Below the pieces are notes generated by a model. That model was not told the origin of the DNA. It searched no databases and saw only the letters and a list, made by a program, of their open reading frames with translations. Shown piece by piece: positions 25,170 through 34,034 of a DNA stretch of 64,000 nucleotides (position 1 is its first letter; every line of letters starts with the position of its first letter). Source of the DNA: Ancrocorticia sp047602305 (GTDB taxonomy: Bacteria; Actinomycetota; Actinomycetes; Actinomycetales; Actinomycetaceae); assembly GCA_047602305.1 (NCBI GenBank), contig JASGHO010000001.1, positions 2,914,001-2,978,000 of the forward strand, in the 5' to 3' direction. The position numbers and the translations under genes were made by a program.

Positions 25170-26569
25170 TACCCCTCGGCACCCTCAGCCGCCAACTCGG
25201 CCAGTTTGCGTGGGCGCACCCGGAACCAGTACCAGATACTGATGATGGCGAGGAACGGGATGCCGAAGACCAGCGTCATGTTGAAGGATGAGTCGGTGAA
25301 AGCGGTAGTCAGCAGGATCGCTGCCATCAAGATTGCGCCCGCCCAGGTGCCGACCGGGTAGAACCGCAGCTTGTACTTCAATGGGATGCCCTGCTTGGCC
25401 AGGGCGCGGCGGAAGAAGATGTGCGAAACGAAGATCATCATCCAGGTGAACATTGCCCCGAACATCGAAATCGCCATCATGACAACGAAAGCCTGCTCCG
25501 GATTGATGACATAGACGATGGTGGCGATCGCGATGCCCACGGCGGACAGTACCAGCGCATTCACCGGAGCCCCGTTCTTGGCGACCCGACCGACGAAAGC
25601 CGGCGCGTCCCCGCCGCGTGCCAGGCTGAAGGCCATACGCGTTGAGGTGTAGAGCTGGCTGTTCATGGCGGACAACGCGGCGACAATCACCACGAAGTTG
25701 AGGATGGAGTCGGCGAACGGGATGTTGAGCACCGTCATCACCGTGACGAAGGGGCTGCCGCCCGCGAGGATTTCGGTCACCGGGGCGATGGCCATAATCA
25801 GGGCAAGGGTGCAGATATAGAAGAGGAAGAGGCGCAGAATCACGGTGCGGAAGGCGGACTTGGTGGCCTTCTCCGGGTCTTCGGCCTCGCCTGCTGCAAC
25901 AGCGATCATCTCAATGCTGAGGTAGCTGAAGATCGACACGATCACCGCCACCCAGGTGCCCCACAGCCCGTTGGGCATGAAGCCGCCGTCGGCGGTGTAG
26001 TTGTGGAAGCCGAAGTCGGGGCTGAAATTGCCGAAGACGGCCACCGCGGTCATGATGATAAAGGCGATGATCGCGAAGATCTTGATCGACGACAGCCAGT
26101 ATTCCAGCGTGCCGAAGGCGTGCACATTGAACATGTTGACGCCGATCAGGGCGGCAGAGAAGCCGAGAATCCACACCAGGCCGGGCACGCCGGGCAACCA
26201 GAATTTCATGTAGGTGCCGATGGCGGTCACCTCGGTACCCACCGCCAGCACGATGCACGACCAGTACGAGACACGGACGAGGAAACCCGCCATCGGACCG
26301 ATGTAGTGCTCCGCGTAGGCGCCGAACGATCCGGAGGTCGGGTGCTGAATGGTCATCTCGGCCAGCGCCGCCATCAGCAGCAGCGCAATCACCGCACCGA
26401 TGGCGTAACTGATGATGACGCTCGGCCCGGCGTAACTGATCGCGAACTTGGACCCGAGAAAAAGCCCGGTTCCGATAGCGCCGCCGAGCGCGATCATGCT
26501 GATCTGCCGAGAGGTCAACGCCTTGCTTAGGCCTTGCTCTCGCTGTTGGATCTTGTCGAAGCTGCTCAT
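25169..26569 (-). CDS. Amino-acid permease, APC superfamily (AAT type)
   Basis: 466 residues with about 12 membrane helices. The AAT-family start is plain: ISMIALGGAIGTGLFLGSKFAISYAGPSVIISYAIGA, then EMTIQHPTSGSFGAYAEHYIGPMAGF. Such proteins are proton-coupled importers of aromatic or other amino acids. The gene follows kynureninase on the same strand, so uptake of tryptophan, kynurenine or formylkynurenine is inferred. The 298-base gap to kynU holds a MITE-like element. The start ATG at 26569 follows a GGGAAC-type weak ribosome site. Confidence 0.88.
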   Translation of the reverse strand: MSSFDKIQQREQGLSKALTSRQISMIALGGAIGTGLFLGSKFAISYAGPSVIISYAIGAVIALLLMAALAEMTIQHPTSGSFGAYAEHYIGPMAGFLVRVSYWSCIVLAVGTEVTAIGTYMKFWLPGVPGLVWILGFSAALIGVNMFNVHAFGTLEYWLSSIKIFAIIAFIIMTAVAVFGNFSPDFGFHNYTADGGFMPNGLWGTWVAVIVSIFSYLSIEMIAVAAGEAEDPEKATKSAFRTVILRLFLFYICTLALIMAIAPVTEILAGGSPFVTVMTVLNIPFADSILNFVVIVAALSAMNSQLYTSTRMAFSLARGGDAPAFVGRVAKNGAPVNALVLSAVGIAIATIVYVINPEQAFVVMMAISMFGAMFTWMMIFVSHIFFRRALAKQGIPLKYKLRFYPVGTWAGAILMAAILLTTAFTDSSFNMTLVFGIPFLAIISIWYWFRVRPRKLAELAAEGAEG

Positions 26570-26660
26570 GCTGTTCCCTTGGTATCTGGGTGGGCGGAAG
26601 TGTGGAAGTGAGGTGACTGCGCCGGTTGGTTGGGGCGACGGCGTCGTTCCTCGGTGGCTA

Positions 26661-26857
26661 CTGGATGATTGATTGCTCGGTGTGCTGTGGGATGTTGGTT
26701 TGGGGTGTTGCGGAGGGTAGTGAGATCAGGGTTCGCGCACTAGTCGATGCAAAAGTCCGGGTATATGTTACGGGCGTGCCATATGTGGCATGCCGGTGAC
26801 ATATACCCGGCAATATGCATCAACTTCTCGAGACACCCCAAGGAATCAATTGTCTAG
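26661..26857. mobile_element. MITE-like element, copy B, between kynU and the permease gene
   Basis: 197 bp closely similar to the element at 10940 along its whole length, including the inner hairpin from GATGCA to TGCATC. Its ends are slightly decayed (CTGGATGATTGAT on the left, GGAATCAATTGTCTAG on the right). Like copy A it sits on the 5' side of a permease gene within a minus-strand transport operon. Confidence 0.8.
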
Positions 26858-26867
26858 CCGCGCCGCG

Positions 26868-28130
26868 CTACGTGACCGCGCCGCGAGTTCGGAATTCCTG
26901 GGTGTCCCAGGCGCGAGTATCGAGAATGTCGGCGAGGATTTCAACAGCATCCCAGATATCTGTGAAACCTAGGTAAAGCGGGGTGAGTCCGAGCCGGATC
27001 ACCTCGGGTTCCCGATAATCGCCGACGACGCCGCGCGCGATAAGCGCCTGGACCACCGCATAGCCCTCGGGGTGCAGGAAGCTGATATGGCTGCCGCGAC
27101 GCTCGTGCTCGCGCGGAGTGACCAGCGTCAGCGGGTGACCGGCGCACTTGGTTTCCACCAGGTCGATGAGGAGGTCGCCCAGTGCCAGCGACTTGCGGCG
27201 GATCTCGCCGAGATCCGCCGCGGCCGCGATGTCCAGACCGCATTCGGCGATGGCCAGGGCGGTGACGGACTGGGTGCCGCACAGGTAGCGGCCAATGCCG
27301 GTGGCCGGGGCGTATTCCGGAGACATGTCGAAGGGAGCATTGTGCCCCCACCAGCCTGAAAGTGGTTGCCAGAACCTGTTTTGGTGCTGCTCGCTGACCC
27401 AGATGAATGCCGGTGCGCCGGGACCCGCGTTCAGGTACTTGTAGGTACAGCCGACGGCGAAGTCGACTCCACAAGCCGACAGCTCGATGGGCAATGCCCC
27501 CGCGGTATGGCAGAGATCCCAGATGACGAGCGCGCCCGCGTTGTGGGCTCGAGCGGTAACTTCCGCCATGTCGCGGAGTAGTCCTGTGCGGTAGTTGACG
27601 TGGGAGAGCGCCACTAGCGCGACGGACTCGTCCAGAAGGTCGTCAAGGTGTACCTGGTCGTCGTCGATCAGCTTGATCTCGTAGCCGCGATCGATGAAGG
27701 TGGACAGCCCTTGAAGGATGTAGAGGTCGGTCGGGAAGTTCTCCCGCTCGGAGATGATGACCCGGCGCCCGGGACGATCCGCTTCTTGGATGGTCAGCGC
27801 GGCGGCGACGGCCTTGAAGAGATTGACCGACGTGCTGTCGGTGACCACAGTCTCGCCAGCCTGGCCGCCGATCAGCGGAGAGACCATATCTCCCAGCTTG
27901 GCAGGCAGATCGAACCAGCCCCGCGTATTCCACGCACGGATCAGCTCGGTGCCCCATTCCTCGGTGATGACCTCGGCTGCCCGGCTTGATGCAGTCACCG
28001 GCATCGGGCCAAGTGAGTTGCCATCCAAGTAGATGACGCCTTCGGGGAGAGCAAAGCGGCTGCGGAATCCTGCCAGCGGATCGTGTTGATCTGCGCGGAT
28101 GCAGTCGTCGCGCGTGGTGAGAGTGTTCAT
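26868..28130 (-). CDS. kynU: Kynureninase
   Basis: 420 residues; start ATG at 28130 with AAGGGA six bases upstream. This PLP enzyme cleaves kynurenine to anthranilate and alanine (3-hydroxykynurenine to 3-hydroxyanthranilate). The Schiff-base lysine is in GCTYKYLNAGPGAPAF (about residue 231), and the signature YLDGNSLGPMP is at the N terminus; IWDLCHTAGALP gives the PLP-ring aspartate. The Lrp-type regulator and formamidase genes are divergent from it, forming a kynurenine island. No tryptophan 2,3-dioxygenase or hydroxylase lies in the window. Confidence 0.95.
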   Translation of the reverse strand: MNTLTTRDDCIRADQHDPLAGFRSRFALPEGVIYLDGNSLGPMPVTASSRAAEVITEEWGTELIRAWNTRGWFDLPAKLGDMVSPLIGGQAGETVVTDSTSVNLFKAVAAALTIQEADRPGRRVIISERENFPTDLYILQGLSTFIDRGYEIKLIDDDQVHLDDLLDESVALVALSHVNYRTGLLRDMAEVTARAHNAGALVIWDLCHTAGALPIELSACGVDFAVGCTYKYLNAGPGAPAFIWVSEQHQNRFWQPLSGWWGHNAPFDMSPEYAPATGIGRYLCGTQSVTALAIAECGLDIAAAADLGEIRRKSLALGDLLIDLVETKCAGHPLTLVTPREHERRGSHISFLHPEGYAVVQALIARGVVGDYREPEVIRLGLTPLYLGFTDIWDAVEILADILDTRAWDTQEFRTRGAVT

Positions 28131-28334
28131 CACATGTCCCTTCGAATCGATGAACCTGGACGCGGATCTGGCTATCGGCCCGGGCGTGGACCTAGTCCCG
28201 GATCTGGACCTACAAGCGGACCCGGACGTGAATGCGACGGCGCATCAGACCCAGTTCCTGGCGAATGGCAGCATCCTGCATGATCAACGGCGAAACTGCT
28301 AGGATTGCCGAATATTAACCCAATGGAGGCGAAC

Positions 28335-28823
28335 ATGTCCGGATTTGATTTCGAATTATTGGAGATTCGCCAAATTGAAACGAACAATCTTCGACTGGAT
28401 TCAGTGGACATCTCGCTCTTGCAGCAGCTCTCCGAAGATGGCCGCCGCCCCAATAATATGCTCGCCAGCAAGGCCGGGGTGGCTCCCTCGACAGCGCTGG
28501 CTAGAGTACGTCGCTTGGAAGATCTCGGCGTGATCAAGGGCTATCACGCCGACCTCGATCTCTCGCTGCTCGGTTTCGGTATTCAGGCGCTTCTCTTCTT
28601 GCAGGTGCAGGCGCATGCCCGCACCAAGATGTTGGCCGTCGCCCGCCGCCTGCGCATGGAACCACAGGTTCAGCAGGTTTTCGTTGTGGGTGGCGATCGC
28701 GATCTGGTTGTTAACGTGATCTGCAAGAGTACCGCTGACCTGCGTGATTTCCTCAATGACAAGATCGGATCGGACCCCGATCTGGGATCGTCAAGCACCA
28801 GTCTGGTGTTGGAGGCACTGTGA
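28335..28823 (+). CDS. Lrp/AsnC-family regulator, probable kynurenine regulator
   Basis: 162 residues from the ATG at 28335, set by GGAGG five bases upstream. The N-terminal winged helix-turn-helix is LDSVDISLLQQLSEDGRRPNNMLASKAGVAPSTALARVRRLEDLGVIKGYHADLD. The C-terminal RAM/effector domain follows (FLQVQAHARTKM, VVGGDRDLVVNVICKS). In proteobacteria KynR is a regulator of this family that senses kynurenine and controls kyn genes. The divergent placement against kynU and coupling with the formamidase gene argue for the same job here. The 200-base divergent spacer would hold its operator, but I cannot point to it. Confidence 0.85.
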   Translation: MSGFDFELLEIRQIETNNLRLDSVDISLLQQLSEDGRRPNNMLASKAGVAPSTALARVRRLEDLGVIKGYHADLDLSLLGFGIQALLFLQVQAHARTKMLAVARRLRMEPQVQQVFVVGGDRDLVVNVICKSTADLRDFLNDKIGSDPDLGSSSTSLVLEAL

Positions 28824-28824
28824 C

Positions 28825-29646
28825 GTGGAGACTGCACGAAACGAGTTGAACGTCGCTTACGGACCAGATCCGGCACAGGTCTACGATGTCTGGTTACCCG
28901 ATGCGGACTTCCCGCCAACAGGGGCGCCCCCGCCAACCGAGATGGATTCCCCATTACCCATTGAGGACTCCTCGCCAACTGGGGCGCCCCCGCCGACGGT
29001 CGTCGTCATCCACGGCGGCTTCTGGCGCGGCATCTGGGACCGGAGCCATGCCACTGATCAGGCTCGGCGATTTGCCGAGACTGGCCATCCGACAGCCGTC
29101 CTCGAGTATCGGCGGGTAGGCATGCCGGGCGGAGCCTACCCGGGTACCTTGCACGATGTGCGGGAAGGCTTGGCAGCCATCGCGGCCGATCCACGGTTTC
29201 CGGCCCCGCGGGTTCTGGTGGGCCATTCCGCCGGAGGTCAGCTGGCGTTGTGGGCACTGGACGAATGCGAGGGGTTCGCCGGTGTGGTGGTGCTCGGCGG
29301 TTGCGTGGACCTCGGGCTGGCCGCCGAACGCAATCTGGGCAACGGCGCGGTGTTCGACTTCCTCGGTGGTTCCCCCGATGAGGTGCCTGAACGCTACGCG
29401 GACGCCGACCCCGCCGTCCGGCTGCCGCCGTCCGCCCCGGTGATTTTGATCCACGGCATCGCCGACGACGAAGTGCCCTTCGAGATCAGCGAATCGTATC
29501 TGGCGAAGGCCACCGCGGCAGGATCGCAGGTAAGCCATATCCGGCTCGACGGCGTCGGGCATTACGAATTGATCGACCCTGTCGATCCCGCTTTTGACGC
29601 GGTGCTCACCGCGATCGACGGATTCGGCGGCCAACGGAAGCGCTGA
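28825..29646 (+). CDS. Alpha/beta hydrolase, probable kynurenine formamidase
   Basis: 273 residues from a GTG two bases after the Lrp stop, with GGAGG nine bases upstream. The oxyanion motif HGGFWRG and nucleophile elbow VGHSAGGQLALWAL match the arylformamidase (AFMID-like) hydrolases; the catalytic acid and His are likely in IADDEVPFEIS and VGHYELIDP. The reaction would turn N-formylkynurenine into kynurenine and formate, feeding KynU. A proline-rich duplicated stretch (PTGAPPPTEMD, PTGAPPPTVVV) lies before the oxyanion loop and is unusual. Context is the main support for the substrate; a general esterase is the alternative. Confidence 0.75.
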   Translation: METARNELNVAYGPDPAQVYDVWLPDADFPPTGAPPPTEMDSPLPIEDSSPTGAPPPTVVVIHGGFWRGIWDRSHATDQARRFAETGHPTAVLEYRRVGMPGGAYPGTLHDVREGLAAIAADPRFPAPRVLVGHSAGGQLALWALDECEGFAGVVVLGGCVDLGLAAERNLGNGAVFDFLGGSPDEVPERYADADPAVRLPPSAPVILIHGIADDEVPFEISESYLAKATAAGSQVSHIRLDGVGHYELIDPVDPAFDAVLTAIDGFGGQRKR

Positions 29647-29770
29647 CCGACGTACTGACCGACGTACTAACCGCCGCGACGCCGTCGTCGTTCTTCGGGA
29701 AGAGGGGAGATGCCCAGCTTCGTGACCCGTCATGAACGGGTCTCCCCAAACTCGACCAACTCCCTTATAG

Positions 29771-29789
29771 TTAGGTGACCCTAACCCTT
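29771..29789. promoter_or_regulatory. DtxR/IdeR-type iron box before the MATE gene
   Basis: TTAGGTGACCCTAACC matches the iron-box core TTAGGTTAGGCTAACC at 13 of 16 positions. It lies just after a TATAGT -10 element and ends two bases before the GGAGG ribosome site, so a bound repressor would block the start of transcription. Confidence 0.7.
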
Positions 29790-29798
29790 GGGAGGAAC

Positions 29799-31301
29799 AT
29801 GTCTGACGCACGCATCACCGGAGCCGAACCCCTCGCAACCGGAAGTCCAGCCGGCCCATCTACAACCGGTGCCCGTCCCGGCGAATCCACAACCGGCGAA
29901 CCCATGCCCTTTGTGCGCAAGGGCCTGCTGCGCCTGAGTTGGCCGCTGCTTGTGGTCACGGTATTGACACTGCTCGCGACGTTGGGGAACGTCATGTTGC
30001 TGAGTATGGCGTCGCCGGAGCTGAACGCGGCGGTGTCCACGTCGAATCAGATTTTGGGCGTCATGTACGACATTTCCGTCGTGTTCAGTATCGGCGCGCT
30101 CGTCGTGATCGCGCAGTTGCTTGGTGCGGGCTCGTTCGCGGCGGCGCGGCGGTCGTCGGTGATTGCGCTGCGGGCGGCCAGCATCCTCGGGCTGGGGATT
30201 GCCGCTTTTATCGCGGCGTTTGCGCCGATGCTGCTGCGCCTGGTGAACACTCCGGACGAGATCTACTCCGACGCCCTCGCCTACCTCTGGGTGGTCGCGG
30301 CCGGGCTCGCTTTCAACGCGTATATCGTGACGGCGTCGGCGGTGCTGCGCGCCTACGGACGAACGCCGGCGCTGCTGCTGCTCGGAATTATCGTCAACGT
30401 TTTCGACGTCCTGCTCCTGTTCTTCTTCCTCCAGGTGATGGAACTGGGCGCGGTCGGCGCCGCGCTGCCCACACTGCTCGTGCGCGGCGCGGGCGTACTC
30501 GTTCTGGCCCTGCTGATTCGTAGCCGCACCGGTGCTCGTTTCTTCGGAAAGTTGGTCGACGACGACGTCCCGGCCGCCTCCGTTGACTGGGCCAGAGGAC
30601 GTGGCGGTGTTGGGTCGATGGTGCGGCTCTCGATCCCCACGGTTATTGAGAACGGGGCGTACAACCTGGTGATCGTGTTTACGGTGTCGCTCATCAATGT
30701 GCTGGGCACCGACGCCATCAACGCGCGCTCCTACACGCTGACCCTAACGGCGCTGGTCACCGGCGTGATTCTTGCGTTGGCGCAGGGGAACGAGACCATT
30801 GTCGGGTGGGACGTCGGTGGTGGGGCGCGGGCGCGCGCACGGCGTCAAACCGTGCGCGCGATGGTCTGGACGGCGGTTGCTTCGGCGGTTCTGGCCCTTG
30901 CGCTGTGGTTCTTCGCGGACGCCGCGCTGTCAATCTTCGGCGTGAATAACGACGTCCTGGAACAGGCGCGGGACGCCTTGTTGATCAGCGCGTTGCTGCT
31001 CCCGCTCTCCGCGATGAGTGCGACGCTTTTTGGCGCGCTGCGCTCCGCGGGTGATGTGCTGATCCCCATGGGGATGTCGCTGTTTGCCAGTGTGGTGGTG
31101 CTGTTGCCGGTCTCGTGGCTCTTTATTGCGCAGTGGGAGATGGGCGTGCGCGGGGTCTTCTGGGCGCTGGTCATTGCCGAGGCCGTCAAGGCCGGACTGC
31201 TGCTGGCGCGCCTCCTGGGGGAGCGTTGGCTGGCGAGTGATTCATCGACATCTGCCGTTAGCGCTGGGTATCGCCCTTATAAGGGCGATATGGAACGCTA
31301 A
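29799..31301 (+). CDS. MATE-family exporter, possibly iron-regulated siderophore efflux
   Basis: 500 residues from the ATG at 29799 with GGAGG five bases upstream. About 12 membrane helices in two similar halves give the MATE (MatE/NorM/DinF) pattern, e.g. GALVVIAQLLGAGSFAAARRSS in the first half and ALAQGNETIVGWDVGGGARARARRQT in the second. MATE proteins use proton or sodium gradients to export small molecules. The DtxR-like box at its promoter suggests a role in iron homeostasis, such as siderophore export. The last 15-20 codons (SAVSAGYRPYKGDMER) are encoded by a dispersed hairpin repeat, so the native C terminus was replaced or extended. Confidence 0.85.
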   Translation: MSDARITGAEPLATGSPAGPSTTGARPGESTTGEPMPFVRKGLLRLSWPLLVVTVLTLLATLGNVMLLSMASPELNAAVSTSNQILGVMYDISVVFSIGALVVIAQLLGAGSFAAARRSSVIALRAASILGLGIAAFIAAFAPMLLRLVNTPDEIYSDALAYLWVVAAGLAFNAYIVTASAVLRAYGRTPALLLLGIIVNVFDVLLLFFFLQVMELGAVGAALPTLLVRGAGVLVLALLIRSRTGARFFGKLVDDDVPAASVDWARGRGGVGSMVRLSIPTVIENGAYNLVIVFTVSLINVLGTDAINARSYTLTLTALVTGVILALAQGNETIVGWDVGGGARARARRQTVRAMVWTAVASAVLALALWFFADAALSIFGVNNDVLEQARDALLISALLLPLSAMSATLFGALRSAGDVLIPMGMSLFASVVVLLPVSWLFIAQWEMGVRGVFWALVIAEAVKAGLLLARLLGERWLASDSSTSAVSAGYRPYKGDMER

Positions 31302-31316
31302 GGGCAGATCTCGGCG
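31241..31316. repeat. Dispersed hairpin repeat (62-bp core), copy 1
   Basis: ATCTGCCGTTAGCGCTGGG pairs imperfectly with the segment ending at 31309 around a TATCGCCCTTATAAGGGCGATA centre. The stretch from TCATCGAC to TCGGCGG is shared with 62191-62268. It overlaps the end of the MATE gene and can also act as its terminator. Confidence 0.85.
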
Positions 31317-31357
31317 GATTTCGGCGGATCTCGCCCAGCTATGCGGCAAGTCCGCTG

Positions 31358-33604
31358 CTACGCCACCTCGAACGGCACGATGAGCAGGTCTTCTGCCCGC
31401 GACGAACTGCCGAGCAACAGATGGAACTTCCCGGGTTCCACCACGCGCTGCTCGCGGGCGTCCACGATGGTGCAGTCGGAGACGGGAATCTCGATCTCAA
31501 CCCTCGCCGACTCGCCGGGCGCGAGTGACACCTGCTTGTAGGCTTTGAGCTCCTTGTCCGTCCAGGACACGGAGGTGACGAGGTCCGAAATGTAGGCCTG
31601 CACGGTTTCGATGGTGGGGCGCTCCCCGGTGTTCGTCACCGTCACGTGGCCGCGGATCGTGCCGTCCTGCGGCAACTGTGATTCCGCCACGCCCGCGTCC
31701 GAGTACTCCACCGTGGTGTAGGACAGTCCGTAGCCGAACGAGTAGGCCGGGACCTGGGTGAGGTCGGCGTACCTGCGCCCGTGCTGGCCGCGGATCTGGT
31801 TGTAGTAGGTGGGCTGCTGCCCCACGTGCACCGCGAATGAAATCGGGAGGCGTCCGCTGGGCTCCGTTGCGCCGAGGAGGATCTCGGCGATGGCTGTGCC
31901 GCCTTCCATTCCCGGGTTGGCCGCCCACAGCAACGCTGCGGCGCCGCGCGCGGATTCGGGCAGCACCAGCGGCTTCGACGCCATGAGCACGATGACCAGC
32001 GGCTTTCCGGTGGCTGCGAGGGCATCGAGCAGGGCCACTTGGCCGCCGAGCAGTTCGAGGGTCGCGGTGGAGCGCGCCTCGCCAACCACTTCGATATGGT
32101 CACCAACAACAGCGACGACGACGTCCGCCGCCTGCGCATCCGCCACCGCCTGGGCGATCATCTCCTCGTCAGGATCAACGGGGATGGCGATGGGCCAGCG
32201 TGGCTGGCCGTCGGGCCAGGTGTCGCCTTCCGGATCTGGGATGAGGCAGACGATATCCGCGCCCTTCGAGTACGTCACCTCCCAGCCCTCGGGTACCTGT
32301 GCGCGCAGGCCATCGAGCACGGTGGTGATCATGTCGCGCGGTTGGCCATCCAGCATCCAGTTGACCTGACCGGAGGACCCAGCCCAGTCGCCCAGCTGAG
32401 CCTGGGCGTCATCTGCAAGGGGACCGACCACAGCGACCCGCTTCGTCTTGGAGGCGAGGGGGAGGACGCCGTCGTTCTCGAGAAGAACAATGGAGCGGCG
32501 GGTGACGTCCAGGTTGACGGCGCGGTGCTCGGGGGTGCCGATGCTGTGGGCGAGAAGCGCGGGGTCGGTGGCGGGGCGGCGGCGATCCTCGAACAGGCCG
32601 AGTTCGAACTTGGTGGTGAGGATGTGGCGCACCGCGTTGTCCAGCTCGGACTCGTCCATCATGCCCTTCGCGATGGCGTCGAGGGTGCCCTCGAAGAAGG
32701 TGGGGGTGGTCATGATCATTTCGTTGCCGGCGCGCACAGCGGCCACTGCCGCGTGGGTGATGTCCGGCTGGATCTGCTGTTCCCACACCATGCGGCCCAC
32801 GTTGTCCCAGTCGGTGATGAGCACGCCCTCGTAGCCCCATTCGCCGCGGAGCACGTCGGTGAGGAGCCAGTCGTTGAGAACAATGGGGACGCCGTCGGTG
32901 GTTTGGTAGCCGAGCATGAAGGTGCCCACGCCTTCGTGGGCGATCTTCTCGAACGGGGGCAGGAACCAGGAGCGAAGCTTGCGGTGGGAGATGTCCGCTT
33001 CGGAGGCGTCGCGTCCGCCCTGGGTTTCGGAGTAGCCGGCGAAGTGCTTCGCCGTCGCCAAGATCGCGGTGCGATCGGTGAGGCCCTCGCCCTGGTAGCC
33101 GCGCATCATGGCGGTGGCGAACTCGCCAATCAAATAGGGATCCTCGCCGAAGGTCTCGCCGACGCGGCCCCAGCGCAGGTCGCGGGCGATACACAGGACG
33201 GGGGAGAAGGTCCAGTGGATGCCGGTGGCGGCCACTTCCACGGCGGTGACGCGGCCGACTTTCTCGATCAGCTCGCGGTCCCAGGAGGCGGCCATGCCCA
33301 GCTGGGTGGGGAAGATGGTGGCGCCCTCCCAGAAGCTGTGGCCGTGGATGCAGTCGTCGGCGACGAGGAGGGGGATGCGCAGTCGAGTCTCATCGGTGAG
33401 GTCGTGGGCGCGGATGACGTCCGCGGGAGAGGTGTGCAAAATCGAACCGACGAGGCGGCGCAGCACATGATCCTCCAGGCTGTCGCGAGCATCGAGCTGA
33501 AGCATCTGCCCGACCTTCTCTTCAACGCTCATACGGGCGAGGAGATCGTCAACGCGATCCTTGATCGGGAGGGTGGGATCTTCGTAAGGAAGAAGGGTGG
33601 GCAC
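31358..33604 (-). CDS. Glycoside hydrolase family 3 beta-glucosidase
   Basis: 748 residues; GTG start at 33604 with AAGGAG seven bases upstream. It is a full GH3 enzyme: N-terminal TIM barrel with KHFAGYSETQGGRD and the nucleophile aspartate in VLITDWDNVGRM, then the alpha/beta sandwich (RRSIVLLENDGVLPL, VVAVVGDHIEVVGEARS) and a C-terminal fibronectin-III-like domain (YSFGYGLSYT). It releases beta-linked glucose (or xylose) from oligosaccharides. No signal peptide, so it acts on imported sugars. The neighbour is a GH13 glucosidase with a divergent ROK regulator; a shared regulon is plausible. Confidence 0.93.
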   Translation of the reverse strand: MPTLLPYEDPTLPIKDRVDDLLARMSVEEKVGQMLQLDARDSLEDHVLRRLVGSILHTSPADVIRAHDLTDETRLRIPLLVADDCIHGHSFWEGATIFPTQLGMAASWDRELIEKVGRVTAVEVAATGIHWTFSPVLCIARDLRWGRVGETFGEDPYLIGEFATAMMRGYQGEGLTDRTAILATAKHFAGYSETQGGRDASEADISHRKLRSWFLPPFEKIAHEGVGTFMLGYQTTDGVPIVLNDWLLTDVLRGEWGYEGVLITDWDNVGRMVWEQQIQPDITHAAVAAVRAGNEMIMTTPTFFEGTLDAIAKGMMDESELDNAVRHILTTKFELGLFEDRRRPATDPALLAHSIGTPEHRAVNLDVTRRSIVLLENDGVLPLASKTKRVAVVGPLADDAQAQLGDWAGSSGQVNWMLDGQPRDMITTVLDGLRAQVPEGWEVTYSKGADIVCLIPDPEGDTWPDGQPRWPIAIPVDPDEEMIAQAVADAQAADVVVAVVGDHIEVVGEARSTATLELLGGQVALLDALAATGKPLVIVLMASKPLVLPESARGAAALLWAANPGMEGGTAIAEILLGATEPSGRLPISFAVHVGQQPTYYNQIRGQHGRRYADLTQVPAYSFGYGLSYTTVEYSDAGVAESQLPQDGTIRGHVTVTNTGERPTIETVQAYISDLVTSVSWTDKELKAYKQVSLAPGESARVEIEIPVSDCTIVDAREQRVVEPGKFHLLLGSSSRAEDLLIVPFEVA

Positions 33605-34034
33605 TGGATTCTCCTTGGTGCGGGGTGGGTGTGCGGGCTGAAGCCGGGGACTGGGGGTGCTGAATGCGAGGGGTGGGGTGTGCGGGCTGAAGCCGGGGCT
33701 GGGTGTGCTGAATGCAGTGGGTGGTAGGTGCTGAAGCTGGGGACCGGTGCGGGGAGCTGAAGGTCGGGGACACGGGAACTCTACACAGCTTATTCGTTTG
33801 CCCGGATCAAACGCGTGACTCGGTCGTATAGTCGATCCGCGCTACTTGGATGAATCCAGACGGGCCTCGAGGACCTGATTCTCGTTGGATCGATCCGCGC
33901 TACTCGGCCGAATAGCACGAGGGGGTCCGGAGCTTTCACTCCGGACCCCCTCAGACACTAGCGGCATCGAGCGGTGGACTCACATAGGCGAGCCTTGGTT
34001 CGTCGTCGCCACCGTCGACCTTACTTCGCCGCGG
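33605..34034. other. Spacer with imperfect tandem repeats and an operator-like direct repeat
   Basis: At 33629-33750 a 49-bp unit (GTGTGCGGGCTGAAGCCGGG and so on) occurs two and a half times upstream of the GH3 gene. TCGATCCGCGCTACT occurs twice, near 33832 and 33891, as possible regulator sites. No gene is seen. Confidence 0.6.
33918..33951. terminator. Hairpin terminator of the GH13 gene
   Basis: A perfect 13-bp stem GAGGGGGTCCGGA with its complement and an 8-base loop lies about 85 bases past the GH13 stop. Confidence 0.85.

Noticed and set aside
32039..33727. 562-residue open frame opposite the GH3 gene
   Set aside because: Shadow frame of a well-supported GH3 enzyme; Gly/Val/Glu-rich with no family motif. 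The same holds for the long frames at 33885-35438 and 40715-42550.
33832..33906. Direct repeat TCGATCCGCGCTACT as a defined sugar-regulator operator
   Set aside because: It is not palindromic and matches no operator I know, so it is only mentioned in the spacer entry.
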